Below, one piece after another: positions 35,415-43,977 of a stretch of DNA of 64,000 nt. The position numbers and the translations under genes are program-made. Every line of letters begins with the position of its first letter. Position 1 is the first letter of the stretch. Below the pieces are notes generated by a model, which was not told the DNA's origin, made no database searches, and saw only the letters and a list, made by a program, of their open reading frames with translations. The stretch is from an uncultured Ruminococcus sp. (GTDB taxonomy: Bacteria; Bacillota; Clostridia; Oscillospirales; Ruminococcaceae), in assembly GCA_900545345.1 (NCBI GenBank), contig UQYQ01000001.1, forward strand, positions 124,001 through 188,000, given 5' to 3'.

Positions 35415-35699
35415 TTAATCTTCTGTTTGTTGTAAACTTTGATTTTCAAGTTCTCTTTGATAAGCAGAAAGTATCTGGGTCTCAAGCTCATTTCTTAATT
35501 CACTGTTTATCGGGTGAACAACATCTCTGAATGTGCCCTTTTCGTCACGCCTGCTCGGCATAGCAACGAAAAGCCTGTTTTCTCCTTGAATTACTTTAAT
35601 GTCGTGTACTGCAAAAGCATCATCGAGAGTAATGCTTATTACTCCTCTCAGCTTTCCTGAATCTAATAGTTTTCTTACCTTAATGTCTGTAATTTTCAT
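35415..35699 (-). CDS. spoVG: SpoVG regulator
   Basis: This 94-residue protein has the full SpoVG fold region (MKITDIKVRKL, VHDIKVIQGENRLFVAMPSRR, FRDVVHPIN). SpoVG is a site-specific DNA/RNA-binding regulator that affects sporulation septation and virulence genes in Firmicutes. SD AGGAAAGG. It is monocistronic, convergent with the NUDIX gene and divergent from murC. No convincing sigma-H promoter was found by eye. Confidence 0.97.
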   Translation of the reverse strand: MKITDIKVRKLLDSGKLRGVISITLDDAFAVHDIKVIQGENRLFVAMPSRRDEKGTFRDVVHPINSELRNELETQILSAYQRELENQSLQQTED

Positions 35700-35900
35700 A
35701 TGTCACTGACCTTTCCTGTGCAAATCAAATATATTTTGTCGTTTTTTCTTCTTTTTTAGCAAAGAATTATATTTGCACAACTTTATTTAAAAATATTTTT
35801 GACCAAAGCATTATTTTTATTCAAAAAGACTTTATTTTTATAAGAAAATGTTATATAATATATAAAAGAATATATGTTCATCATGAAAGGATACTTTCTT

Positions 35901-37343
35901 ATGCAAATTGATAATAAAAAAACAGATATAAATATTTTAAATGATAAAAAACATATTCATTTTATAGGTATCGGCGGAAGCGGCATGTATCCGCTTGCTC
36001 AGATACTTCATACAAAAGGGTACTACCTAACCGGTTCAGATAACAATGAAACCGAAACTCTGGACGCAGTAAGAAATCTTGGTATACCGGTATTTATGGG
36101 ACAAAAAGCCGAAAACATTGAAGGTGCTGATTTAATCGTGCACACGGCTGCCATTATGTCAGACAATCCTGAACTTATTGCATCTCTTCAAAGCGGTGTT
36201 CCTGTATTGGAAAGAAGCGAACTTTTGGGTATTGTAACAGAGTGGTACAGCAATGCAATCTGCATTTCAGGTACTCATGGTAAAACAACAACAAGTTCCA
36301 TGCTGACACAAATATTTATTGAAGAAGGCATTGATCTTTCTTGCGTAATAGGTGGTAAGCTTCCGGCAATAGGAGGAAGCGGAAGGTCAGGGAAAAGTGA
36401 CATTATGGTTTGCGAAGCGTGTGAATTTGTCGATACATTTTTAAAGCTTTCTCCTGATGTTGCAGTAATACTCAATGTAGATGCTGACCACTTAGACTAT
36501 TTCGGAACACTTGACAATATAAAAAAATCATTCCGTGAGTTTGCTTCAAAGGCAACAAAAGCATTAATTGTAAATGGTGATGATCAAAATACTCTTGATT
36601 CAATAAAGGGAATAAAAAAAGAAATAATAACCTTTGGCTTCGATAAAAAGAATGATTATTCTGCTGTAATTATCGAAACTAAAGGACTTAAAACTACTTT
36701 TGAAGTTTATTATAAAGGCGAAAAAGAATGCACCCTTGCAATTCATGTTCCCGGTGTTCACAATGTTCTTAATGCACTTGCCGCAATAGCTTCAGCCAGA
36801 TATTCAGGTGTTTCATATGACGGGATTGCAATGGGACTTCAAACTTTCAGAGGTGCAATCAGACGATTTGAAAAAATTGATGAAGTAAACGGAATAACAA
36901 TTGTTGACGATTACGCTCATCATCCCGCTGAAATTTCAGTCACACTTAACGCTGCTAAGTCACTTGATTTCAACAGAGTTTGGGCAGTATTTCAGCCATT
37001 CACATATTCAAGAACTTCAATGCTGATAGAAGACTTCGTAAAAGCACTTGAAATAGCTGACATAACAGTTTTAACAGATATAATGGGAAGCCGTGAAAAA
37101 AATACAATTGGAATATACTCAAAGGACTTAGGTGAAAAAATCCCGGGATGTATTTGGTTTGATTCAGATGAAGAAGTTCAGGACGCACAGACATCAGAAC
37201 AAAAAAACAAAAACTTCGATCAGGTTATAGACTATCTTTGTGAAAATGCTAAAGAGGGTGATTTAGTTATCACACTCGGATGCGGAGATGTTTATAAGGT
37301 TGCAAAAAAGCTGGCACAAAAGTTAAAAGAGAAAAGTAAATAA
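35901..37343 (+). CDS. murC: UDP-N-acetylmuramate--L-alanine ligase
   Basis: From the ATG at 35901 (SD GAAAGGA, 9 nt spacing) this is a 480-residue Mur ligase that adds L-Ala to UDP-MurNAc in the cytoplasm. Visible parts are the UDP-binding GIGGSGM, the ATP loop SGTHGKTTT, the central VDADHLDYF segment and the DDYAHHPAEI motif of the C-terminal domain. A longer frame from an ATG at 35874 would put the SD inside the gene. It is followed 11 nt later by lexA. Confidence 0.96.
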   Translation: MQIDNKKTDINILNDKKHIHFIGIGGSGMYPLAQILHTKGYYLTGSDNNETETLDAVRNLGIPVFMGQKAENIEGADLIVHTAAIMSDNPELIASLQSGVPVLERSELLGIVTEWYSNAICISGTHGKTTTSSMLTQIFIEEGIDLSCVIGGKLPAIGGSGRSGKSDIMVCEACEFVDTFLKLSPDVAVILNVDADHLDYFGTLDNIKKSFREFASKATKALIVNGDDQNTLDSIKGIKKEIITFGFDKKNDYSAVIIETKGLKTTFEVYYKGEKECTLAIHVPGVHNVLNALAAIASARYSGVSYDGIAMGLQTFRGAIRRFEKIDEVNGITIVDDYAHHPAEISVTLNAAKSLDFNRVWAVFQPFTYSRTSMLIEDFVKALEIADITVLTDIMGSREKNTIGIYSKDLGEKIPGCIWFDSDEEVQDAQTSEQKNKNFDQVIDYLCENAKEGDLVITLGCGDVYKVAKKLAQKLKEKSK

Positions 37344-37354
37344 GGAGAATTTTT

Positions 37355-37945
37355 ATGAAAAATCTTAGTGACAGAGATAAGCAAGTATATAAATATATCA
37401 AAGAACGTATTGAAGACGGATATGCACCCACTGTAAGAGAAATATGTGCTGAGTTTGGTTTTAAATCTTCATCAACGGGATTTCGTTGTATTGAGACCCT
37501 TAGAGAATCGGGACTTCTTGAAAAAGGAACAAATCAAAACCGTGCAATAAAATTAACAGGAAAAAAAGGTATAAGCATTCCGCTGGTTGGTACAGTCACA
37601 GCCGGAAATCCTATTACTGCAATTGAAGACATAACCGATTATATCAGCTTTCAGCCTGACAGACACTATTCAAATCCACTGTTTGCCCTAAAGGTTCGTG
37701 GAGAAAGTATGATAAATGCAGCTATTCTGGATGGTGACACTGTCATTGTTGAACAGGTTCCTGTTGCCGAAAACGGAGAAATCGTTGTTGCACTGGTTGA
37801 TAATGAAGATGCAACCGTAAAAAGATTTTATAAAGAAAACGGACATTTCAGACTTCAGCCTGAAAATGACACAATGGACCCGATAATAGTTGACGAAGTA
37901 AAAATCTTAGGTAAAGTTGTTGCTGTTGTCAGATATTATGATTAA
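37355..37945 (+). CDS. lexA: LexA repressor
   Basis: This 196-residue SOS repressor has an N-terminal winged helix (about 1-65), the self-cleavage site Ala83-Gly84 in TVTAGNP, and the catalytic pair Ser118 (RGESM) and Lys156 (ATVKRF). SD AAGGAGA. It lies 11 nt after murC, an unusual partner. No SOS box of GAAC-N4-GTTC type is visible directly upstream, so its self-regulation, if any, must act at the murC promoter. Confidence 0.97.
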   Translation: MKNLSDRDKQVYKYIKERIEDGYAPTVREICAEFGFKSSSTGFRCIETLRESGLLEKGTNQNRAIKLTGKKGISIPLVGTVTAGNPITAIEDITDYISFQPDRHYSNPLFALKVRGESMINAAILDGDTVIVEQVPVAENGEIVVALVDNEDATVKRFYKENGHFRLQPENDTMDPIIVDEVKILGKVVAVVRYYD

Positions 37946-38021
37946 AATTTTGTACATTGCAAGATTTAATTATATAATTATCATTGATTCCAAAAAGATT
38001 ATATTTATGCATTAAAAATAT

Positions 38022-38058
38022 AAAAAGCCAGAGGAGCAGAATTCCCTCTGGCTTTTTT
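38022..38058 (+). terminator. Terminator of murC-lexA
   Basis: AGCCAGAGG pairs with CCTCTGGCT, followed by a T-run (38051-38057). Confidence 0.93.
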
Positions 38059-38167
38059 GATTGACATGTTTTATACTTTTTAAGTTTCCGCCCATTATGT
38101 CACAACTAACAAACCATAAAAAACAAAATGAAAGAAATTATAATTTATTCAATAAAAAATCGTAAAA

Positions 38168-38200
38168 TAAAAAGAGCAGGACCTATTACGAGTCCGCTCT
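38168..38200 (-). terminator. rpsT terminator
   Basis: AGAGC-rich inverted repeat (about 38172-38198, one bulge) with a T-run on the minus strand, just past the rpsT stop. Confidence 0.7.
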
Positions 38201-38222
38201 CTGTTATTTTTTAAATCATAAA

Positions 38223-38474
38223 CTACTTAACAAGCTTAGCAAGCTGAGATTTCTTTCTTGCTGCCTTGTTCTTGTGCATAATGCCCTTAGCAGCAGCCTG
38301 GTCAACCTTCTTGATTGCATATGTTACAGCTTCATTAGCATTAGCGTCACCATTAGCAACTGCAGCCTGTGCCTTTTTCAAAACTGTTTTAAGCTCTGAT
38401 TTTATAGCCTTATTTCTTGCAGTTTTAGTTTCAATAACCTTAACTCTTTTCTTAGCTGATTTGATATTTGGCAT
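38223..38474 (-). CDS. rpsT: 30S ribosomal protein S20
   Basis: This 83-residue, very basic protein has the S20 pattern MPNIKSAKKRV, ARNKAIKSELKT and the C-terminal IHKNKAARKKSQLAK-type helix (here MHKNKAARKKSQLAKLV). It binds 16S rRNA early in 30S assembly. SD GGAGGTG. It diverges from gpr, the usual Firmicute neighbour. Confidence 0.98.
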   Translation of the reverse strand: MPNIKSAKKRVKVIETKTARNKAIKSELKTVLKKAQAAVANGDANANEAVTYAIKKVDQAAAKGIMHKNKAARKKSQLAKLVK

Positions 38475-38685
38475 TTTTACACCTCCTCAAAAAAATTTAT
38501 AAAAACCAAAATATCAGTTTTTATAATATTTTGCACTTATTTGCATAAGCTAATTGCATGACTGAGAGGAAAATGCAATTATTTTATAAAACAAGTCTCA
38601 AGTGTTATAATAACACATTCAAAATGAAAAAGCAAGCATTTTTCTAAAATTTTTATATAATGGTTAATAAGAGGAGAAAATATCT

Positions 38686-39549
38686 ATGGGAATTCGTACT
38701 GACCTTGCACTCGAAGCGGCGCAACAACTTACAAAAACATCACCGATTGAGGGAATTACAAAAAATGAATATCAGAAAGCTGATTTGAATATTACAGAAA
38801 TTTCTGTGGAAACCGATTCTGCTGCCGAAAGTCTCGGTAAGCCTATAGGTAAATATATAACCATACAAAGCGAGCTTTCCTTAGAAAACCACCCTGATAA
38901 CTTTAATGAGCGTGTAGATATTCTGGCCGAAGAGATCAACAAGCTCTGTGAAAAAAAAGACAACATTTTAGTAGTTGGATTAGGAAACAAAAATATCACG
39001 CCTGACAGCTTAGGTCCTCATGTCGCGGAACAGACTTTTGCCACCCGTCATATAAAACAGCTCGCTGACGACGTTGATACTTCAGACTTGTCTACAGTTT
39101 CTGTTATAAAAACAGGAGTTTTAGGAACAACCGGAATTGAATCAAGCGAAACAGTCAAAGCTGTATGCAAAATGATTAATCCTTCTGTTGTAATTGTAAT
39201 TGATGCACTTGCCTGTTCTGAAATTTCTCATCTGGGAACAACTATCCAGCTTTGTAATACAGGAATCTCACCGGGCAGCGGAGTAGAAAATGCAAGAAAA
39301 GAATTATCGGAAAAAAACCTTGAAACACAAGTAATTGCAATAGGTGTTCCTACGGTTTCCGATATGCAGACAATTTCAGAATATGTCTTCAATACTCCCG
39401 CCCCTGATAAGAAAATGACAAATATGATGGTTACACCCCGTACAATAGACAAATTAATAATGAGGGTATCAAGGCTTATTGCAATGGCAATTAATCGTGC
39501 TTTCCAGCCAAGCCTGTCAATTGAAGATATAACTTCATTAGTTGAATAA
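38686..39549 (+). CDS. gpr: Germination protease GPR
   Basis: This 287-residue protein is the aspartic-type A25 spore protease that degrades small acid-soluble DNA-binding proteins when spores germinate. The N-terminal GIRTDLALEA segment is the propeptide region; the core has VVGLGNKNITPDSLGP and the IVIDALACS segment. It is shorter than the B. subtilis enzyme but complete in the core. SD GAGGAGA. Its presence argues that the organism makes spores or descends recently from a spore former. Confidence 0.95.
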   Translation: MGIRTDLALEAAQQLTKTSPIEGITKNEYQKADLNITEISVETDSAAESLGKPIGKYITIQSELSLENHPDNFNERVDILAEEINKLCEKKDNILVVGLGNKNITPDSLGPHVAEQTFATRHIKQLADDVDTSDLSTVSVIKTGVLGTTGIESSETVKAVCKMINPSVVIVIDALACSEISHLGTTIQLCNTGISPGSGVENARKELSEKNLETQVIAIGVPTVSDMQTISEYVFNTPAPDKKMTNMMVTPRTIDKLIMRVSRLIAMAINRAFQPSLSIEDITSLVE

Positions 39550-39556
39550 GAAATAC

Positions 39557-39592
39557 AAAAAGCCGGAGAGTTTAACTTCTCCGGCTGAATTT
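39557..39592. terminator. Terminator between gpr and aquaporin gene
   Basis: AGCCGGAGA (39561-39569) pairs with TCTCCGGCT (39578-39586); the T-run on the minus strand is the stronger one. Confidence 0.85.
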
Positions 39593-39602
39593 ATATTGTG
39601 TT

Positions 39603-40280
39603 TTATTCAGCTGTATTGTCTTTTCTTATAAGAGTCTTATTAACAATAACCGCAATTACTGTACCGATAACAGGAGCAACAATAAATACCCAAAGTGAAG
39701 CTAATGCATCCTTTCCTCCGAACAATGCCGGACCAAAGCTTCTTGCCGGATTTACAGAAGTTCCTGTAAGGTTAATTCCTAAGATATGTACGAAAGTTAA
39801 TGCAATACCGATAAAAATTCCTGCATGTGGTGCTGTCTTTTTATTCTCTGTTACAGCTAAAACAACGAGAATAAATATAAAAGTTAAAATTACTTCAACA
39901 ATCAACATACCAAGCATATTAACTCCTGTATTAACACCATTAGCTCCTACTGCTGTTCTTCCCCACTTGAATCCGATGTCTGTTGTAGACCAAATAACAA
40001 CTATAGCCAATGCTCCGGTAATTGCACCTAAAAACTGAGCTATAATATATCCGATAAAGTCAGTCAAACTCATCTTTCCGTCTAAAAACATTGCGGCAGA
40101 AACTGCCGGATTAATATGACAGCCGGAAATCTTGCCGATAGTATAAGCCATTACAATAACAGAAAGACCGAATGCTATAGCTGTTGCAACTAAACCTCCG
40201 CCGAATGCAGCTGTACCGCAGCCAAAAAGAACTAATACTGCTGTTCCGATAAACTCAGCAACATATTTTTTGATACTCAT
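39603..40280 (-). CDS. Aquaporin (MIP family, AqpZ-like)
   Basis: From the ATG at 40280 (SD GGGAGG) this is a 225-residue, six-helix channel. Both pore motifs are present: HINPAVS and SVNPARS. The histidine in FVHILG and the threonine before the second NPA fit the narrow filter of water-specific AqpZ rather than the glycerol channel GlpF. An upstream in-frame start at 40316 would put the SD inside the gene. Gene stands alone between terminators. Confidence 0.94.
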   Translation of the reverse strand: MSIKKYVAEFIGTAVLVLFGCGTAAFGGGLVATAIAFGLSVIVMAYTIGKISGCHINPAVSAAMFLDGKMSLTDFIGYIIAQFLGAITGALAIVVIWSTTDIGFKWGRTAVGANGVNTGVNMLGMLIVEVILTFIFILVVLAVTENKKTAPHAGIFIGIALTFVHILGINLTGTSVNPARSFGPALFGGKDALASLWVFIVAPVIGTVIAVIVNKTLIRKDNTAE

Positions 40281-40483
40281 AGTTTTTCCTCCCATTAATA
40301 AATTATAAATAAGCAAGTTTTATAAAGTTATTACAAGAAAAAATATATACTTACTTACAAGTATTGTATCATGTATCCATAAAAATGTCCATAATTTTGA
40401 TGATGACAATTTAAAAGTCTACTTTTTTTACAAATAATAATTATCTTTTTTATGTAATCTTACAATGAAAAATAAAACAGTAC

Positions 40484-40524
40484 ATAAAAAATGACTGCAA
40501 TTAAAATATACAGTCATTTTTGTT
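40484..40524 (-). terminator. gyrA terminator
   Basis: AAAAATGACTG (40488-40498) pairs with CAGTCATTTTT (40512-40522); T-run on the minus strand. Confidence 0.88.
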
Positions 40525-40526
40525 TT

Positions 40527-43175
40527 TTATTCCTCTGTATCCTGTTCAGGCTCTTGAATTAAAGCTTCTTTTTCTTCTTCTTTCTTTGACATTTCTTCTT
40601 CAGCTTTTAATTCTTCCTCGCTTGGCTGTTCAACCTCAGCAATCTCGGCAGAATCATCATGTTCCGCACGGGTGAAACTAACAACCCGAGATTCTTCCTT
40701 CACTTTCATAAGTCTGACACCGGTTGCGTATCTGCCCATGACTCTGACATCACATGCACGAATTCTTATAACAACTCCGTCACTTGAAATCATTATAATA
40801 TCATCGTCTTCATCGACAACCTTAATTCCGCAGACATATCCCTTTTTGTCTGAAACCTTATAGTTAAGCATTCCATAACCGCCGCGATTCTGAATTCTGT
40901 AAGAGTCTATGCTAGAACGCCTTCCGAAGCCTTTATCAGAAACAGTAAGTACTGCTGCTCCCTCTCTGATTCTTGCCATAGAAACAACATAATCACCGTC
41001 ACGAAGCTTAATCGCGCGAACACCATGAGCTGTTCTTGACATAGGACGCATCTGTCCTTCATTGATTCTTATGCATTTTCCTTCATGCGTTGCTACCATA
41101 ACTTCACTTGAACCATCCGTCATTCTAACACCCATTATTTCATCGCCGTCATCTATACCGATAGCGATAAGACCGTTCTTTCTGACATTTTTATAATTTG
41201 ACAGCTCTGTTCTCTTGATTTTACCGTTCCTTGTGACCATGATGATAAATTTACCCTCATCAAAATTCTCTGTTTTTATCATCTGAGCCACATGTTCATC
41301 TTCAGATAAAGCTAAAAGATTTACTATGTTTATTCCTCTCGAAACTTTAGAGCCCTCCGGAATTTCATAGCATTTAAGTTTGTACATAATGCCCTTGTTT
41401 GTAATAAACAAAACATGGTCGTGAGTAGAACAAATAAACATTTCCGAAACAAAATCATCTTCTCTTTGTTTCATTCCCGAAACGCCTCGTCCGCCTCTGT
41501 GCTGTGCTTTATATACAGAAACCGGCATTCTCTTTATATAACCGTTGTTTGTCAGTGTAACCACATTATCTTCAACAGGAATAAGGTCTTCTATATCAAC
41601 CTCACCGCTGACATTTTCAATTTGTGTTCTTCTTTCGTCACCGAATTTATTTTTTATTTCATTAACTTCATCAAGAATAATATGAAGTACTCTGTCATGA
41701 TTTGCAAGAATATCTTCTAAATCTGCAATCTTTTCTTTAAGAGCGTTAAACTCATCGACAATTTTTTGTCTTTCTAAGCCAGTCAACTGTCCTAAACGCA
41801 TCTTAACAATTTCATCAGCCTGAACCTCGGTTAAGCCTTTTGTGTGTTCAAGTTCAGTGTGACCTAAAAGAATTGACATATCTTCGTCTTTAAAGCGTTC
41901 TAACAGTCTTTGTTTACCTTCCTGAATAGTTTTTGAAGAACGAAGAATACTGATAACCTCATCAATATTATCAATAGCAAGGCAGTAACCCTGAAGAATG
42001 TGAGCTCTGTCCTTTGCTTTTCTTAAATCATAGCGTGTTCTTTTCTCAATAACTTCAACCTGAAAGTCAAGATAATGCTCAAGCATTTCTTTTAAAGTTA
42101 AAACTTTCGGAACGCCGTCAACAAGTGCAAGCATAATAGCACCGACAGTGTCCTGAAGCTGTGTATATGAAAACAGTTTATTTAAAACAACCTGAGGAAT
42201 TGCGTCTTTTTTAAGCTCAATAACAATTCTCATTCCGTTTCTGTCAGATTCATCTCTAAGGTCGTGTATACCGTCAATTCTCTTATCTTTAACAAGGTTA
42301 GCTATGCTTTCTAATAATCTTGACTTATTGACCATATAAGGAATTTCATGCACAAGAATACAGTTTCTTCCCTTTATTTCTTCTATCGAAGTCTTTGCAC
42401 GAAGTGTAATCTTTCCTCTTCCTGTTGCATAAGCAGCACGAATACCTGCTCTGCCCATTATAATTCCGCCTGTAGGAAAATCAGGACCTTTTATGCAGCT
42501 CATTAAATCATCAAGCGTACAATCGGGGTTTTCTACCAGAATACTAAGTGCATCAACTACTTCATTCAGATTATGAGGAGGAATGTTCGTAGCCATACCG
42601 ACTGCAATACCTGTTGAACCGTTCACCAAAAGCTGAGGAAAACGGCTTGGAAGAACCACAGGCTCTTTAAGTCTGTCGTCATAGTTCGGCATGAACGGAA
42701 CAGTTTCTTTGTTGATATCCGTCAGCATGTGAACAGCCATTTTAGCCATTTTTGCTTCAGTATAACGATAAGCAGCAGGAGGGTCACCGTCTATAGAACC
42801 GAAGTTTCCGTGCCCGTCAACCAAAGGATAACGAAGTGAGAAGCTTTGTGCCAGTCTGACAAGTGCATCATAAACAGAAGCATCTCCGTGAGGATGATAT
42901 CTTCCCAAAACTGTACCGACTGTATCAGCACATTTACGATATGCTTTGTCAGGTGTAAGATTATTCTCATGCATTGTATATAAAATTCTTCTGTGAACCG
43001 GCTTTAAACCGTCACGAACATCAGGCAAAGCACGAGAAACAATAACTGCCATGGAATATTGAATAAAAGAATTTTTCATTTCTGATTCTATATCCCTGAC
43101 AATTAACTTATTGTCAAAATTTCCGCCGTCATTATTATCATTCAAAGATTTATCCTGAATTTCATTCTCTGGCAC
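40527..43175 (-). CDS. gyrA: DNA gyrase subunit A
   Basis: This 882-residue subunit cuts and rejoins DNA for negative supercoiling. The quinolone-resistance region (PVHRRILYTM, HPHGDASVYDALVRLAQ) and the catalytic tyrosine in AAYRYTEAKM are visible, followed by the six-blade C-terminal wrapping domain with GyrA box QHRGGRG. The last 45 residues are acidic, Glu-rich. The start is a GTG; SD AGAGAG. It is separated from gyrB by one extra membrane-protein gene. Confidence 0.98.
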   Translation of the reverse strand: MPENEIQDKSLNDNNDGGNFDNKLIVRDIESEMKNSFIQYSMAVIVSRALPDVRDGLKPVHRRILYTMHENNLTPDKAYRKCADTVGTVLGRYHPHGDASVYDALVRLAQSFSLRYPLVDGHGNFGSIDGDPPAAYRYTEAKMAKMAVHMLTDINKETVPFMPNYDDRLKEPVVLPSRFPQLLVNGSTGIAVGMATNIPPHNLNEVVDALSILVENPDCTLDDLMSCIKGPDFPTGGIIMGRAGIRAAYATGRGKITLRAKTSIEEIKGRNCILVHEIPYMVNKSRLLESIANLVKDKRIDGIHDLRDESDRNGMRIVIELKKDAIPQVVLNKLFSYTQLQDTVGAIMLALVDGVPKVLTLKEMLEHYLDFQVEVIEKRTRYDLRKAKDRAHILQGYCLAIDNIDEVISILRSSKTIQEGKQRLLERFKDEDMSILLGHTELEHTKGLTEVQADEIVKMRLGQLTGLERQKIVDEFNALKEKIADLEDILANHDRVLHIILDEVNEIKNKFGDERRTQIENVSGEVDIEDLIPVEDNVVTLTNNGYIKRMPVSVYKAQHRGGRGVSGMKQREDDFVSEMFICSTHDHVLFITNKGIMYKLKCYEIPEGSKVSRGINIVNLLALSEDEHVAQMIKTENFDEGKFIIMVTRNGKIKRTELSNYKNVRKNGLIAIGIDDGDEIMGVRMTDGSSEVMVATHEGKCIRINEGQMRPMSRTAHGVRAIKLRDGDYVVSMARIREGAAVLTVSDKGFGRRSSIDSYRIQNRGGYGMLNYKVSDKKGYVCGIKVVDEDDDIIMISSDGVVIRIRACDVRVMGRYATGVRLMKVKEESRVVSFTRAEHDDSAEIAEVEQPSEEELKAEEEMSKKEEEKEALIQEPEQDTEE

Positions 43176-43217
43176 AATATCACTCTCTTTTCATAATATC
43201 ATTATTAAACTCTTTTT

Positions 43218-43907
43218 TTACTCAGCTGTTTGAATTATTTCTGCTTCAAAATCATCGCCGAGCTTTTGATCAAAAATAAATGAAATTTCTTTTATCTCAT
43301 TTTTTGTCATACATCTTTTCGGAAGAACATAAATCGACTCTTTACCTAAAAATATTACAAACATATTTTTCTTTTCTAAAACAGCAAGTCCCATATCACT
43401 GAAATCGACTATTCTCGGAGGAATTTTTGATATTTCTTCACCCTCCTTAATAGCTTCATCGATTTCTTCCTGAGGGATTATCGTTTCTATAGAAAATTTA
43501 TTTTCATAAAGCTTAAAAGTATATCTGTCATTTTCAAGCGGCTTTAAAGATTTTAAAAGCGTTTTTCTTATTTTTATCGGATTATACCATACGATAAAAA
43601 CAACTGCCAGACAAACCGTAAAACACAGCCATGATGCAAAATTATCAGGCCTCTTTACAATCTGATAAATAAATAACAATGCTAAAATTCCAAATGCAAT
43701 AGTTTTTAAAATACTTGACTTTAAAATATACTTTTTCTGAAAAGCAATAAATGCTTCCTCTTCTTCAGTATTTTTAATATCGTAAGATACTGAAACCCTT
43801 GGATTAACCTCTTCAAGCTTTTCATTTATTTCTTCAACTGCCTGTGACTTAAACATCTCCAGCTGTGAATCAACAGATGAAAATTCTTCTTTAACTTCTT
43901 CACTCAT
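43218..43907 (-). CDS. Membrane protein of unknown function, YcxB-like
   Basis: This 229-residue protein has an acidic N-terminal part, two membrane helices (about 83-100 and 110-128) and a C-terminal domain of about 90 residues resembling the YcxB-like family (FSDMGLAVLEKKNMFVIFLG, YVLPKRCM). The function is not known. It lies between gyrB and gyrA on the same strand, with short gaps (70 and 42 nt), so it is probably co-transcribed with the gyrase genes. SD AAAGGAA. Confidence 0.75.
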   Translation of the reverse strand: MSEEVKEEFSSVDSQLEMFKSQAVEEINEKLEEVNPRVSVSYDIKNTEEEEAFIAFQKKYILKSSILKTIAFGILALLFIYQIVKRPDNFASWLCFTVCLAVVFIVWYNPIKIRKTLLKSLKPLENDRYTFKLYENKFSIETIIPQEEIDEAIKEGEEISKIPPRIVDFSDMGLAVLEKKNMFVIFLGKESIYVLPKRCMTKNEIKEISFIFDQKLGDDFEAEIIQTAE

Positions 43908-43977
43908 TTCAAATACATATTCCTTTCGTAAATTAAGAAATAAATATTAATTCCTCTCCAATTAATATTTAAACCTG

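Noticed and set aside
39598..40038. 146-codon plus-strand open frame inside the aquaporin gene
   Set aside because: Antisense shadow; the minus-strand frame has both NPA motifs and an SD.
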